Counted from the first letter of the stretch, positions 24,301-31,250 are shown. The stretch is 64,000 bases of DNA from Caprella mutica (GCA_947561585.1 CANNZV010000330.1:236538-300537); one strand, 5' to 3'. Translations and numbers: made by a program. Notes: generated by a model not told the origin, from the letters alone.

Positions 24301-25422
24301 GATTGGACCCACAGTAAGAAAAAAAAGACTGTCGCCCCCCAAGAGGACAAGATTCCCAGCAAGGTGTTTATTCTTGCTGGACCGGAGAGCTACTTGCCGC
24401 ACAGTAAGAATTATTTCAGGCAAATACTTAAGAAATTAGCTACGAGGTAGTATAAATAAATAAATATAACATGGTATACATTTTTATCCTGGATATAAAA
24501 ACCATTCATTAACATAGTTTTAACTGTATTACAATGTAACGAATGTATTCATTGCAAGTAGGTCTCTGTATCACTTTCTGTATATCATTGGTGTTATTTA
24601 GACGTCAGAGTCACTAGAAGAAGTAGGTATGGACACTGTATCACCTTCTGTGTACCATTGGTGTCTTATAGACGTCAGAGTTGATAGTAGTAGTAGGCAT
24701 GGACAATGAATTACCTTCTGTGTGCCATTGCGGTGTCATTTTGACGTCGGTGTCGCTCGTGTAAGTAGGCATGGACACTGTATCACCTTTTGTGTACAAT
24801 TAGAGTCATTTTGACTTCAGATTCGCTAATAGAAGTAGTTATGGACACTGCACGTATCACCTTCGGTGTACCATTGGTGTTGTTTTGACGTCAGAGTCGC
24901 TAGTAGAAGTAGGTGTGGACACTGTATCACCTTCTGTGTACCATTGGTGTCATTTTGACGTCAGAGTCGCTAGTAGAAGTAGGTATGGACACTGTATCAC
25001 CTTCTGTGTACCATTGGTGTCATTTTGACGTCAGAGTCGCTAGTAGAAGTAGGTATGGACACTGTATCACCTTATGTGTACCATTGGTGTCATTTTGACG
25101 TCAGAGTCGCTAGTAGAAGTAGGTATGGACACTGTATTATCTTCTGTGTACCATTGGTGTCATTTTGACGTCAGAGTCACTAGTAGAATTTTAGGATTTT
25201 AAGATCATAGAATGCGTTAATTAAAACACAGTTGCTATTTATTTTGAAAGTAATGGAAGAATGAACAATACATTTTCAATCAATACATGTGATTAATAAT
25301 CAAACTTTGAATTTTTATAAAATATCTAAAATGTTTTTATTTTTCTAACAGCAAAATTCAACAAACCTCGACCACCAAAAGCAGACGAGAAGTTCAACGA
25401 GATATTCTTAAGTGACTTTTAG
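6220..25422 (+). CDS. DEG/ENaC-type ion channel, gene A (exons joined; 5' end missing)
   Basis: This is a subunit of a trimeric, two-membrane-span DEG/ENaC cation channel. Exons join in phase at 6220-6346, 8098-8236, 8918-8962, 9427-9513, 9619-~9780 (damaged), 13335-13514, 13767-13958, 14263-14349, 14918-15119, 15319-15454, 16842-17009, 17396-17473, 17599-17731, 17954-18026, 23503-23607, 23818-23899, 24172-24403 and 25352-25422. Diagnostic features are TM1 (IWLLTMLVLGGYCSYLCY), the post-TM1 block FPAITICNLNP, palm-domain LSPSIGLRMVIHDPWEAPFP, a cysteine-rich region and pre-TM2/TM2 GLFVGLSLISLIEFFDY with the G-x-S filter (GLS). The N-terminal and HG-motif exons were not found between 1 and 6,219. 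The exon at 9,619 loses its end to a LINE tail, so gene A may be a pseudogene or may use a cryptic donor; all other exons are open. Ligand and ion preference cannot be read from the sequence. Confidence 0.85.
6322..6542 (+). repeat. Minisatellite derived from the exon 3' end and splice donor
   Basis: The exon end plus donor (gtaccctacacttactac, tacaaggtag) is repeated about six times in a degenerate 27-31-bp unit. One more unit (ctacacttactacctaca, gggtaggtacc) lies at 7,632-7,662, so the element at 6,545-7,630 has landed inside this array. Confidence 0.8.
6545..7630. mobile_element. ~1.1-kb element with inverted arrays of acaattgctcgaa words
   Basis: At 6,553-6,705 a ~15-bp word (gaacaattgctcgaat) is repeated about eight times. 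At 7,476-7,626 the same word occurs in reverse complement (attcgagcaattgttc). The outermost copies form a terminal inverted repeat (aattgctcgaaaa) flanked by TA on both sides. No coding sequence lies between. It interrupts the splice-donor minisatellite of gene A. Confidence 0.7.
8098..8236 (+). CDS. Gene A exon: post-TM1 block
   Basis: Acceptor ttaacaacag and donor CAG|GTAAGT bound it. It encodes VKHETGDIKFPAITICNLNP and continues to KENEEP. FPAxTxCNLNP is the DEG/ENaC signature at the start of the extracellular domain. It is nearly identical to gene B 44,172-44,310. The intervening intron 7,665-8,097 holds no other gene. Confidence 0.93.
8580..8644. repeat. Imperfect 20-bp inverted repeat, cccaagacaatta family
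   Basis: Arms 8,580-8,599 and 8,625-8,644 (cccaagacaattagg) match at 19 of 20 positions. The flanks (gagcccaa, cccaattgtccagaaccc) contain the caattgggctc word also seen at 33,020-33,110 and 33,418-33,490. It lies in a gene A intron. Confidence 0.6.
8918..8962 (+). CDS. Gene A small exon (45 nt)
   Basis: Bounded by ttttcag and AAAG|GTAAAT, phase 1 on both sides. It encodes DCNMEFDESHDPHNK; the paralogue at 44,836-44,880 has the same length and 13 of 15 identical residues. Confidence 0.88.
9040..9235 (+). repeat. Tandem ~45-50-bp repeat (cgctcattaatttcaataacggcatatctcaaa family)
   Basis: About four degenerate copies follow the 45-nt exon. The same repeat occupies the same intron of gene B (44,900-45,190), so it predates the duplication. 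Single units also lie at 1,760-1,830, 5,935-5,985 and 36,030-36,065. Confidence 0.7.
9427..9513 (+). CDS. Gene A exon (87 nt)
   Basis: Bounded by tttgcag and TTTG|GTGAGT. It encodes DIYKNSYLMDCDPTKPC and on to LVLDSSF. The paralogue is 49,997-50,086 (90 nt); KNS and MDC are conserved. This part of the extracellular domain is divergent between the copies. Confidence 0.8.
9619..9800 (+). pseudogene. Gene A exon remnant with (D/S)ASNTG repeats, cut by a LINE tail
   Basis: After acceptor tattacag it encodes AGSGVDTNNAVG followed by three ASNTG-type heptads, then GDDAGDTGDDALD. Gene B has the same exon (50,192-50,746) with 12-13 heptads and a further C-terminal stretch. Here similarity to gene B stops near 9,780, where LINE-derived sequence starts, and a TGA follows in frame at 9,798-9,800. 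Several phase-1 GGT positions (for example GCAG|GTGATA) could act as cryptic donors to 13,335, but none is the ancestral site. Confidence 0.7.
10069..12715. mobile_element. ~2.6-kb insertion inside the LINE tail
   Basis: The LINE tail is interrupted next to gggttaac (10,064-10,071) and resumes at aggttaacctt (12,710-12,720); ggttaac is a likely 7-bp target duplication. I see no convincing terminal inverted repeat and no transposase. A smaller element (10,458-11,759) is nested within it. The remainder, 11,762-12,700, is A+T-rich sequence in which I recognise nothing. Confidence 0.5.
10458..11759. mobile_element. 1.3-kb TIR element with TA target duplication
   Basis: Left end GGGGAGAGCCAGGAGCATTC at 10,458 and right end GAATGCTCTCGGTTCTCCCC ending at 11,759 are inverted repeats, continued by GGACA/TGTCC, and flanked by TA (10,456-10,457 and 11,760-11,761). 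Internal cattcggaca/tgtccgaa words repeat near both ends (10,650-10,710 and 11,340-11,395). The TA duplication suggests Tc1/mariner-type mobilisation. No transposase ORF is present. Confidence 0.8.
13335..13514 (+). CDS. Gene A exon (180 nt), extracellular domain
   Basis: Bounded by attgcag and AAAG|GTGAGA. It encodes DNSIAIPMNMTIFRYRLKCN and on through FQYLTYLAEQTK to GDMSQCPFK. An N-glycosylation sequon (NMT) is present. The paralogue 54,424-54,603 has identical length and very similar sequence. Confidence 0.92.
13767..13958 (+). CDS. Gene A exon with internal duplication (192 nt)
   Basis: It encodes two successive versions of one module: VFDSTMCERILHNDNFGFFD followed by NVTN, and AFYSTVCKRNLHHDMFGFFE followed by NVTN. 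Gene B has one copy in an 87-nt exon (54,863-54,949). The linker between copies (agtttttgttctcatctag) looks like a collapsed intron acceptor. The reading frame stays open, and the exon is 105 nt (35 codons) longer than in gene B. Both copies keep an NVT sequon and one cysteine. Confidence 0.85.
14263..14349 (+). CDS. Gene A exon (87 nt)
   Basis: Bounded by atattacag and GAAG|GTGAGT. It encodes EVKVKIQSFPGIGKFGKFSC and SPSPDIYYE. The paralogue is 55,833-55,925, two codons longer. Confidence 0.88.
14370..14462 (+). repeat. 15-bp word array gacaaaatgcctacc
   Basis: Six near-perfect copies, starting about 20 bp after the donor at 14,349. The word resembles the gacgaaatgtccgt words at 32,515-32,615 and 33,970-34,075. 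The rest of the intron to 14,917 is A+T-rich with nothing recognised. Confidence 0.75.
14918..15119 (+). CDS. Gene A exon (202 nt)
   Basis: Bounded by gtatcag and TATAA|GTAAGT. It encodes NYLIDYPINLTKANIRALIE and ends EDFIDTCSMNSKHCSYK, leading into the conserved C-x-F...C palm/thumb region. The paralogue 56,787-56,988 has the same length. Its 3' end is repeated in the intron (15,090-15,240). Confidence 0.93.
15097..15240 (+). repeat. Splice-donor minisatellite, short version (gene A)
   Basis: Four decaying copies of aagcattgcagttataagt, continued by aagtgtgaacaac. The first copy is the true exon end. The homologous array in gene B (56,957-58,622) has about 50 copies. Confidence 0.85.
15319..15454 (+). 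CDS. Gene A exon (136 nt)
   Basis: Bounded by aatacag and CTAAG|GTGAGT. It encodes DFTEIFTRDYGVCYTFNSP and on to SHSSFVVGPK. GxCYTFN is a conserved DEG/ENaC palm motif. Same length as 58,720-58,855. Confidence 0.94.
15868..16335 (-). mobile_element. Degraded second copy of the TTAA element
   Basis: Read on the - strand this aligns with about 3,085-3,536: ccctccaagc at 15,874-15,883 corresponds to the right TIR, followed by tttcttatcatttggctgc, tacttccgacttgc, gaaacgtttatatac and aatactctgtg. The other end is not recognisable. It lies in a gene A intron; the rest of that intron (16,335-16,841) has no gene. Confidence 0.7.
16842..17009 (+). CDS. Gene A exon: palm domain (168 nt)
   Basis: Bounded by ttccag and CCAGG|GTTAGT, phase 0. 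It encodes SGLRLTVNLHSEEYVSLLSP, SIGLRMVIHDPWEAPFP and on to LTHSIALSR, a well-conserved DEG/ENaC segment. Same length as 63,562-63,729. Confidence 0.95.
17396..17473 (+). CDS. Gene A exon (78 nt)
   Basis: Bounded by cttttcag and ACC|GTGAGT. It encodes TKYKRVSHPHGDCITDKTGR and FDHIKT. The T-x-YKR-x2-HPxGxC block follows the palm segment in DEG/ENaC proteins. The gene B counterpart lies just outside the window. Confidence 0.92.
17599..17731 (+). CDS. Gene A exon: cysteine-rich region (133 nt)
   Basis: Bounded by tctttcag and GATG|GTGAGT. It encodes LCEKVCLEKEYRKRCDCKM and on to NVCNAYSLND; the C-x3-C...C-x-C spacing is typical of the thumb cysteines. A tandem array of its 3' end follows. Confidence 0.93.
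17714..17878 (+). repeat. Splice-donor minisatellite (41-bp unit)
   Basis: The exon end and donor (tactcacttaatgatg|gtgagt), continued by gaaggaagtgtttagaacc, repeat about four times with increasing divergence; the second copy keeps a perfect donor. Confidence 0.85.
17954..18026 (+). CDS. Gene A exon: thumb cysteines (73 nt)
   Basis: Bounded by ttaccag and TGTGA|GTGAGT. It encodes DMCMKAVATLYNSNSFDCNC and PSSCE; the C-x-CPxxC pattern is the conserved end of the cysteine-rich domain. Confidence 0.92.
18492..18881. mobile_element. 390-bp inverted-repeat element with CRE-like ends
   Basis: TAGGCTGTGACGTCA (18,490-18,504) and its exact complement TGACGTCACAGCCTA (18,869-18,883) face each other, with TA as the putative target duplication. 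A YY1-like word (aagatggcggcc) is at 18,571-18,582. It abuts the 5' side of the LINE at 18,884 onward and could alternatively be that LINE's 5' region. The preceding intron part (18,027-18,489) has nothing recognisable. Confidence 0.55.
18884..22812 (+). mobile_element. Non-LTR retrotransposon with N-terminal 2A-like motif
   Basis: A nearly complete, apparently young LINE in a gene A intron. It is C+A-rich on the + strand and much more G+C-rich than its surroundings. The single long ORF (open to 22,701) is followed by a short 3' UTR and a (caa)n tail at 22,793-22,811. The 5' limit is uncertain. The clade is not certain: N-terminal zinc finger, apurinic endonuclease, RT and C-terminal Cys/His motif without a clear RNase H are compatible with Ingi/Vingi- or Jockey-superfamily elements. 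No target duplication was identified. Confidence 0.9.
18937..22701 (+). CDS. LINE polyprotein: 2A-like peptide, PHD-like finger, endonuclease, reverse transcriptase
   Basis: About 1,250 codons without a stop. Order: LLTLLLSGDIETNPGP (2A-like, 19,021-19,068); a PHD/RING-like finger (MCPSCGRPW...CVGCNSWTH...CKNCHP); a proline-rich linker; an endonuclease with QETKLTP, VLGDFNAHDTTW and SSDHLPLLT; RT with SYRPISLLSTPSKILERL, AIDISKAFDTVPRH, GVPQGSVLSPTLFNLYLHDL and catalytic YADDVTIIS (about 21,604-21,630); a tail with RLRCGHHPSLPYY and CDFCQADQGT. The D(I)ExNPGP core predicts ribosome skipping before its last proline. The frame is open from 18,895, but the first in-frame ATG (19,072) comes after the 2A motif, so translation of the motif would need a non-AUG start, an upstream frameshift, or a lost 5' end. 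Confidence 0.9.
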   Translation: MGQAHLHALHWHQSVFSLVGGYEPAYLPLLTLLLSGDIETNPGPYMCPSCGRPWTRRTGGVHCVGCNSWTHYNIRCSGVRQHGNIPQGWQCKNCHPTHNMTQPHTPTPTPSSPHPTLHPTPGHHRPPLPSSQGRAAGGGAARLPAPLHPPRGGDGGAPILPPPYPIIGRQLPARPPPRRSAGTDTVVRPPVPLHPPRGGGGGTPPIPNPPRAPNIHTRHNKLNILQHNINGIHNKHMELKSLLHKHHIHIATIQETKLTPARLTPKFPGYTTLRLDRPTRGGGGLITLIHKSIPFTNTTAETHARMPHDPTLEIQSTRIQIHKHSYNIFNIYIPPTDSSPQGYQPNLNYINTINNSFVLGDFNAHDTTWLATQHTDTRADTITTQLDNYIIMNDPHTPTRKPFNINTRPTSPDITLLTPDIALQSSWSALHELSSDHLPLLTTYILSTPLAAQKHRHTFTNYNRANWTDFSASVDNNLHNFDINTFPSIDAATKHLTDIIINADKHYIPTGNIRHYNPTFTPHIKHLIQTRKHLRSLPPTQDTITRIQHLNTDISAEITAQQKHKWQNTLDTINFRTDANKLSKLVKGLNNKYMDQPKTHESLTQNNTILTDTQQANALNKHYASTSRLPTRPVDRIILRRLHKTCTRKLLTPPFTPAMVTEAIRVSKNTSSTGPDGISNKHLKHLGPLAIRAFTDIFNFSLQNNSIPNTWKLAKIIPILKPNKPPTELSSYRPISLLSTPSKILERLVLNNISPHIPLSPSQHGFRSQHSTSTLLTHLSQTNLEGLNSNKPADRTIIAAIDISKAFDTVPRHLLINKILNTHIHDSYKKWLANYLSGRSGKTLYNGKSSRTLHYTDGVPQGSVLSPTLFNLYLHDLPTPTHTSVYTLSYADDVTIISQHPKHETAANNLQTYIHSLEDWLETNRLKVSANKSSVTLVTPYTLEYRTHPNITLNNTPLPINNTPKILGVTLDRGWTFKHHITDINNRAKQRLNVLRALTHTTYGHSKEDITTLYKQFIRPILTYAHTACSPDISNTHLQTLQKTQNTALRIATGCTQTTPTHHLHTETRVLPLTSHMDMRGTHFYTSTLDPSHPLHYMQTERRTPRTLHITPSTHYRHLYTTLPPTPDNTSLHKHIHTTFTQRALASSLPNKLLGSRPPAIDPSESAMSRRDRVTLSRLRCGHHPSLPYYMHRIGRSDSDRCDFCQADQGTISQILTQCPSLHQHRTTHNIHSLEHLWTHPQAVINFLSDAGFP
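22915..23320 (+). repeat. Purine-rich degenerate array (ccgaaaaat words)
   Basis: About 300 bp of aaaatccggaaaa/ccgaaaaat-type words, strongly purine-biased on the + strand, ending with a unique-looking block (gttccgtcatttttaactgg, caatacact). The same combination occurs at 41,160-41,890. Probably a family of elements; no protein. Confidence 0.6.
23503..23607 (+). CDS. Gene A exon (105 nt)
   Basis: Bounded by gcttttcag and GCAA|GTGAGA. It completes the E of PSSCE and encodes EMEYMAQVTSTEENREFLTV, ending DTGADLC. This is the region between the thumb and the pre-TM2 palm strand. Confidence 0.85.
23818..23899 (+). CDS. Gene A exon (82 nt), pre-TM2 palm strand
   Basis: Bounded by atattacag and ACG|GTGAGT. 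It encodes NKNSSVVRFHVYIANNVIKV and IEEAQAFT, the usual L/V-x-hydrophobic strand followed by a short acidic stretch before TM2. Confidence 0.88.
24172..24403 (+). CDS. Gene A exon: TM2 and selectivity filter
   Basis: Bounded by tttacag and CACA|GTAAGA. It encodes WETLISQMGGNLGLFVGLSL, ISLIEFFDYLLDILLILVS and a basic cytoplasmic tail (HSKKKKTV...AGPESYLPH). GLFVGLS is the DEG/ENaC pore signature. If the donor is skipped the frame runs on to a TAG at 24,448-24,450, giving a different short C-terminus. Confidence 0.95.
24553..25195 (+). repeat. 70-bp minisatellite carrying TGACGTCA
   Basis: About nine copies of a 70-bp unit (ggacactgtatcaccttctg, tgtaccattggtgtcattt, tgacgtcagagtcgctag). The copies from about 24,900 on are nearly identical (period exactly 70 at 24,961/25,031). 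Most contain the palindrome tgacgtca or a close variant. It lies in the last intron of gene A. Confidence 0.93.
25352..25422 (+). CDS. Gene A last exon
   Basis: Acceptor tttctaacag; joined in phase to 24,403 it gives PH-TKFNKPRPPKADEKFNEIF and LSDF-stop (TAG 25,420-25,422). The phase fit and a strong acceptor support it, but there is no paralogous exon in the window for comparison. Confidence 0.7.
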
Positions 25423-27323
25423 ATGTTAATGGGCAAACCACATCGTGGCCTCCATTGGGTCTCGCCGACTAACAGATGGATGCCCATGGATTCAACCCAA
25501 GCTACAGGACGGAAGAGATAATAGGGCACTATAAGCTACTTTTTCCTTGCGATAAATTAATGGTGGAGCCATAGAAGATAAAGATGGGAACCTACTTAAT
25601 CTTCTATGGTATTGATTTTTAATTTTTCTGAAATGATATATTTAATTACGGATTTCCTTGAATAGTTAATAATTAATGAAAATATTGTTCTATTTGTTCA
25701 ATAACTATGAATTTTATTATTTAAATTTTGCGTCCTGAATGATCATTACATATGTATCACCATTAAATATTCAATTTTTTAAGAGAGTGTGTGCGTAATT
25801 TGCATATTAAATATTATTATGCATATTATAATATTATAGATGATTATTAATTAGGAATTAATTAGGTAAGAAGTATTTTGGGTAAAATCTCTATATTTTC
25901 AGAGAAAATAGTTTTTTTTTTCATTTTTTAACAAATTTAGATCGAACATTCGATACATGGCGTTTTTTTATTAATGTTTACAAAATGTTAGCTTTTCGTA
26001 ATTAATCAATAGTTAATCAAATTCAAGGAATATTTATATTTTATTTACTTCTAGAATATAATTATGAATATTCGGAAGAATATTGTGACGATGACTCGCG
26101 AAAATTTAGCTATTCATTACTAGATCACGCTTTAAAGAAAATCATATTGACAAATTTTTGATTTCCTTTCTAAAATACTTTTTTATAATCATTTTAGAAG
26201 CTATTGTTCATTTTCATTTTTAATTAGTGACTTCGATACCCTTCATAAAACGCAAAAAAGAAAAAATGTTAATTCTGCTTATTCACCTAAAGCACACATA
26301 TAGATGTATATCTTCATTAGACAACAACCTCTCTTATAAAACAGATTGCCGATTCGACGAAAATACAATCATAATTTATCATAGATTTAAAACACTTATA
26401 GTCTAACGTCGGACATCCCTGATAAAAAACAACAACGATAGTGTTTAAAACTATGATATTTTACGGTGAAATACAATCAATAGTTTCTCTAATATTATTC
26501 ATAATATGATCAATATAATCAATTATAGATTATATTGATAACCATTTTGTTCACCAATATTCAAGCATTCAACATTTATATATTTACACAAAGTGTTATT
26601 GAGTATTTTCAAATACAGTTTAACAATCGATTCACTATGTTAAAAACGAGTAATACCCTAAGCACCCGGTTTGAGTTCGTACATGCAAGAATACTATAAC
26701 ATTTGTGTTGTAGAAATAGGAATTCAGAAGCTTGTTCAAGCGTAAGTTCTGATTTTTTTTCCTAATTGTGATTTATGTGTTAATTGAAATTTGAAAAATG
26801 TAATATGTAATTGGAATGATAATTATTAAAACTGAAATGCTGTTTCAATGAATCATCTTTAAAATGACTAGAGAATAAAAATGAGTTAGAATTTATAGAA
26901 TACAAATCTGTATAGGTATACAATATATTTAGTTTATCACCAAATTTAATTCAGTACAATAGAGAAAAAAAGTTATTCATATAAAACTTGCTATGTTCGA
27001 ATATATATCACAAAGAGTATTAATTTTTTTATTATAATCCTAAAAGAATTTCAAATCAACAGATTCGTCAGAATTATAGGAATCACCTTTTTCAATAATT
27101 GATTTTGCAGGTCGTCGACATATTCTAGTCCAGTGGATATTAACACCCTCTTATGTTACAAATTATATATATATATATCAAACGATCAAATTAATAAAGT
27201 AGAATAATTGTAAGGAGGAAAACTATTAAATAAATTTCCGTCGTTTTTCTACTTCAATACTTAATCATAACAACTATTCAATAATATAATAACGGATAAT
27301 TTTAAAATAGAATTATTAGGTTG
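25423..27323. other. Intergenic, A+T-rich
   Basis: Presumed 3' flank of gene A. A short inverted repeat (ccatagaaga at 25,569 and tcttctatgg at 25,600) is the only structure noted close to the stop. No ORF, RNA gene or element is recognised through 27,323. Confidence 0.6.
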
Positions 27324-27349
27324 ATTCGAATGATTATAATCATTCGAAT
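27324..27349. repeat. Perfect 26-bp palindrome
   Basis: attcgaatgatta, followed immediately by its exact complement with no spacer. Confidence 0.9.
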
Positions 27350-27671
27350 TCATTTTCAGTCGGTAAATGCCCACTGCTTGACTATTACTCCGGTAGCAAA
27401 ATATTCCTTGGGGCAATATTGGGACAACTTTGGCAATTATGGGACAATATTGGGACAACACTGGCCCAAGAATCATTGCTACTTGGGTAATTCCCCCATG
27501 CTAATCCTAGAATAAACGGCAAGATTTCATTTAAAAGTTCGCCATTACATGTTTATCGATATTTTAGGTAATTGTTTTTACCAAGAAAGGGCTCTTTGGA
27601 ATCGTTAATTGGCTTTAAAATTAAACAGTATCTCATTTTTGCATTTTAATCATGTAAAAAAAATATTAAAA

Positions 27672-28005
27672 ATCCTCTCCAGGCTGCAAGAAAAGTAGGA
27701 GTTTATTACAAAATGTTTAATACTAATATTATAGTAATATATTACGATGAAACTTCTGAAACTCCTGGGTTATGAGTAGAGCTAGGACATTGTAGCACTT
27801 AAAAAAGAGCTGTAGTAGCGGTTAAAACGAGCACTTGTAGCGCTATAAATGTGCAGTAGGAGCGATAGAAAAGAGCATTTGGGGCACTCATCGGATCATT
27901 TGGGGCACTTATCAGTGCATTTGGGGACAGTTATTGGTGCATTTGAGGCAGTTTTTGGACTGTTTCATGCACCGAAAGAAAAAGCGTGTCACTTATCAAA
28001 GTAAG
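27672..28005 (+). repeat. Left-end fragment of the TTAA family plus word array gagcatttggggc
   Basis: cctctccaggctgcaag (27,674-27,690) and following bases (gagtttat, aatattatag) match the left end of the element at 2,946. From 27,776 to 27,960 come degenerate 16-25-bp words such as gagcatttggggcac. Similar words (gagcattttggagc) occur at 30,865-30,985, on the far side of the Tc1 element, and aactcctgggttatgag (27,755) is inverted at 31,218-31,236. The block 27,672-31,245 may therefore be one element split by the Tc1 insertion. Confidence 0.5.
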
Positions 28006-28546
28006 AATTTTAACGAGGTTTTGTTTTTTGAAGAGTTCTTGGATGAAATATACACAAGAATTATCTTTAATTTTTATCCATAAATAATTCATTTTGAAAT
28101 ATTATTATGTAAATATGTAAGGCTCAAAAGTATTGGGCAATACTTGAAAAAACATAAGAACAAGAACAATAGATGTTGAAACTAAAACGAACGTACACAG
28201 TACATATAATAATTGTAATCTATATTGAGACTATTATGTTACATTAAATTCTAGCATCACATGTTGTTAAAGTTTGGTAAGAATGTGAAAGTTAACCCAT
28301 ATTAACAAGAAAAAACCACTACTTCCTTATCATTTTTTTTGACACTTCATAGTCTATCTGAGACCAAATATTTCAATAAAAAGAATAATCTCTACTTCTG
28401 TGGAAGTAACAGGGGCACTAGCATAGCGGTAAACATCTTGGGGAATCAATTCAAGAAAGATTTCAGACTGGTTTCTTCACTACGCCTTGCCAAACATTCA
28501 ACCCAGTATTTACTTACTAAAACAAATGTACGAAAAATAAGGTATA

Positions 28547-30097
28547 CACTGCTGATCAATAATATAAGACCGTTTGAAAATTGGATAAAAAACTAACATT
28601 TTGTAGATAGGGTTGTGAATCTTTAAATATAGGTTGATGATAACAATCTACATAAATGTTCCAAATAAAAACAATTGCACCATCAACTTTTTCTTAAATC
28701 TGCATTTTTATGAAATAAGGCGTTTAACACTTGATCATAAACATAAGACCACATAACTTAAATTAGGATAAATACCAAATTATAAAGAAAGTGTCAACAA
28801 AATTGGCTTTAATAGTGAGTTCTGCCTCCATTGCTTCTGATTATTTCAAAAATTCTCTGTGGCATACTGGAAATGAGGGTTTCTAGCAGTGTAAGGGAAA
28901 CGTTGCTCCAACTCGTGAAAATGGACTCTCGAAGCTCATCCACAGTGGCATACTGCTTTCCATTTTTGTAAACATCCCTTGCCATCCACCCCCAGAGGTT
29001 TTCTATAGGATTCAAGTCCGGGGAGCATGCAGGATGCTTCAAAACCCGGACACCACTCTCCTCTAAGAAGCTCATTGTCCTTCGTGCTCTATGAATTGCA
29101 GCATTATCCTGCTAGAAAAACACCCATCTCCACACAACCGTTGTCCTTCGGTCACCAGATTAGCATTTTGGAGCATTGTGATGTAGCCAGCTGCAGTTTG
29201 ATGACCATGAACAATCTGCAACTCTATCGTTCCTATGGATGAAAATGCTCCCCACACCATTACGGAGCCTCCACCGCTGTGCCGTGTAGAGTAGATCTCA
29301 GGAGGCATTTCTTTGTCATGCCAGTACCTCTGGAAGCCATCTGGACCATCAAGATTAAACTTCTTTTCGTTTGAGAAGAGGACTTGCATCAAATTTCCAG
29401 TGTCCCACGTTTGGTAATCCTGACTGAATCTCAGACGGTCATGCTTATGGCGTGGTAAGAGCCGGAGCACCTGCAGATGCTTTTTGTTCACCATCCCATT
29501 GATGCGTAACTGTCGTCTAATGGTTAGTGGGGTGCAATCCGCACCTGTAGCCTCCTTAATTTCCCTAGAAGTTAGTCCTCTGTCCTTCTTCACTACACGT
29601 TTGATCCTCCTATTCAGCGCAGAGGAAATTTTTTTGGTCTACCTGCAGATTTTGCCTTTCCATAGTTTTGGGGATCCTTTAAGAAGTTGCAAACTGAAGT
29701 TTTGCTTCGATTCAACTTGTCAGCGATCGCCCGTTGTGACAAACCCAGTTGGTGGAAATCTAAGATTCTGGCACGCTCAACTTCACTTAGTTTAAACGCT
29801 TTTGGCATTGTGACACCTATATGCTGTGACTGCTAATTTTAAACTGAGTGAAAAACTATGAAATAACCTTAATTTCAGTTTTTTTCACCATGGTCTTATG
29901 TTTATGATCAAGTGTTAAACGCCTTATTTCATAAAAATGCAGATTTAAGAAAAAGTTGATGGTGCAATTGTTTTTTATTTGGAACATTTATGTAGATTGT
30001 TATCAGCAACCTATATTTAAAGATTCACAACCCTATCTACAAAATATTAGTTTTTTTATCAAATTTTCGAACGGTCTTATATTATTGATCAGAAGTG
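28547..30097 (-). mobile_element. Tc1-like transposon, 1,551 bp
   Basis: Ends CACTGCTGATCAATAATATA (28,547 on) and its complement ending at 30,097 (one difference, CACTTCTG) are flanked by TA duplications (28,545-28,546; 30,098-30,099). The inverted repeats are long, about 210 bp (to about 28,755 and from about 29,890). One decayed transposase gene lies between them on the - strand. The long TIRs place it among Tc1-like elements with extended repeats. Confidence 0.93.
28809..29808 (-). pseudogene. Tc1-like transposase, frameshifted, catalytic Asp altered
   Basis: N-terminal HTH (MPKAFKLSEVERARILDFHQ, LGLSQRAIADKLNRSKTSVC, 29,808-29,614), then after a frameshift near 29,615 the second HTH and catalytic domain (29,593-29,072), then after another near 29,110 the C-terminal part (to 28,809). 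The first catalytic residue, normally D in the WSDE/FSDE block, reads N here ([13 protein letters not shown]). The second Asp is visible only in the shifted frame (DNAAIHRAR). The Glu is in SPDLNPIENLWG (D34E spacing). Not functional. Confidence 0.92.
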
Positions 30098-31250
30098 TAT
30101 GTAAAAAAAAAACAAGGATATTAGGCATTATTAGCAGCTAAATAGATATGAATTACGTGAAAATCTAGGGTTAATATTAGAATAGTTACACCTCTTTTAA
30201 TTTTTATAGAACTTTTCTAATCAAATAAAATGTATAGGAAGAGGGTAACAAAATTAAATTATAAAAAAACACTGAACAACAATACATTAACTCATTAAGT
30301 GAATATAATCCTATTAAATCAATGCATGACTAGATTAATGGTAGACATAGAATATATTTGTTAAACCATATAATTTAAAGATGTCATTGTAGGAACGAAT
30401 AATTTTTGCCCGATAAAAGATCGCCCGCTGTACGACCTTTACCTGTAATATGATTTCTCTTCAACATTTGAAATTAGTTAGCTATCAAAAAAGAATTACG
30501 AATACAATTTCTTTGACTGTTCCTAGGAAATAGCACACAAACACATACCCTGATATTTCATTGAAGCTATCTCTCTTTCAATATCAAATTCGAATTTTAA
30601 TCTATTTCGAGTTTAAGTATATTTATACGAACTAATTATTGGTAATATGAAGGATGGGGAAAGAAATGTATAAATTAAAAAGGTTGCCCAAATAAACAGT
30701 CTCAGTATTCACTGGCAGATAACTATGAGAAATTAGTTCGATCATTCACGTTTAAGCTTTATGAATTATGAACCATAAATACACTTAAAAGAACAGTTGT
30801 CCACCCGGTAAGAATGATACAGTTATTTGACATTACTCAATCTTGGTGCGCAATAGAAGTCAACCGCAGTAAATATGGAGCATTTTGGAGCGTTTGGAGC
30901 ATTTTGGGGCGTTTATAGCATTTGGAGCATAATGGAGCATTATGAGCGCTAGTAGCATTTAACTTATAAATGCTCCAATGACCGAGCTTTAGTTATGAGT
31001 ATAAGTTCCTTCATAATTCAGAGCCACTTCATAACTCAGGTTCACTAAACATTTTCTATAATTAAAAACTTGGAGAAAGCTTACGGTTTTTGTGGGATAA
31101 CTAGGACAACATTCTTGACATATATCGTTTTCTATAAATGAAACATAGAAAATACTAAATTACTTAATTTCATAATTCAGGTCCGTCATTACTCGAGTGT
31201 TTCATAAGACAGAACTTCATAACTCAGGAGTTTTGTTGTATTATAAATAT
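30098..31250. other. A+T-rich flank with gagcattttgg words
   Basis: No gene is seen. Tandem words gagcattttggagcgttt lie at 30,876-30,985, and cttcataattcagag/cttcataactcagg repeats at 31,008-31,040 and 31,210-31,235. Confidence 0.5.
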
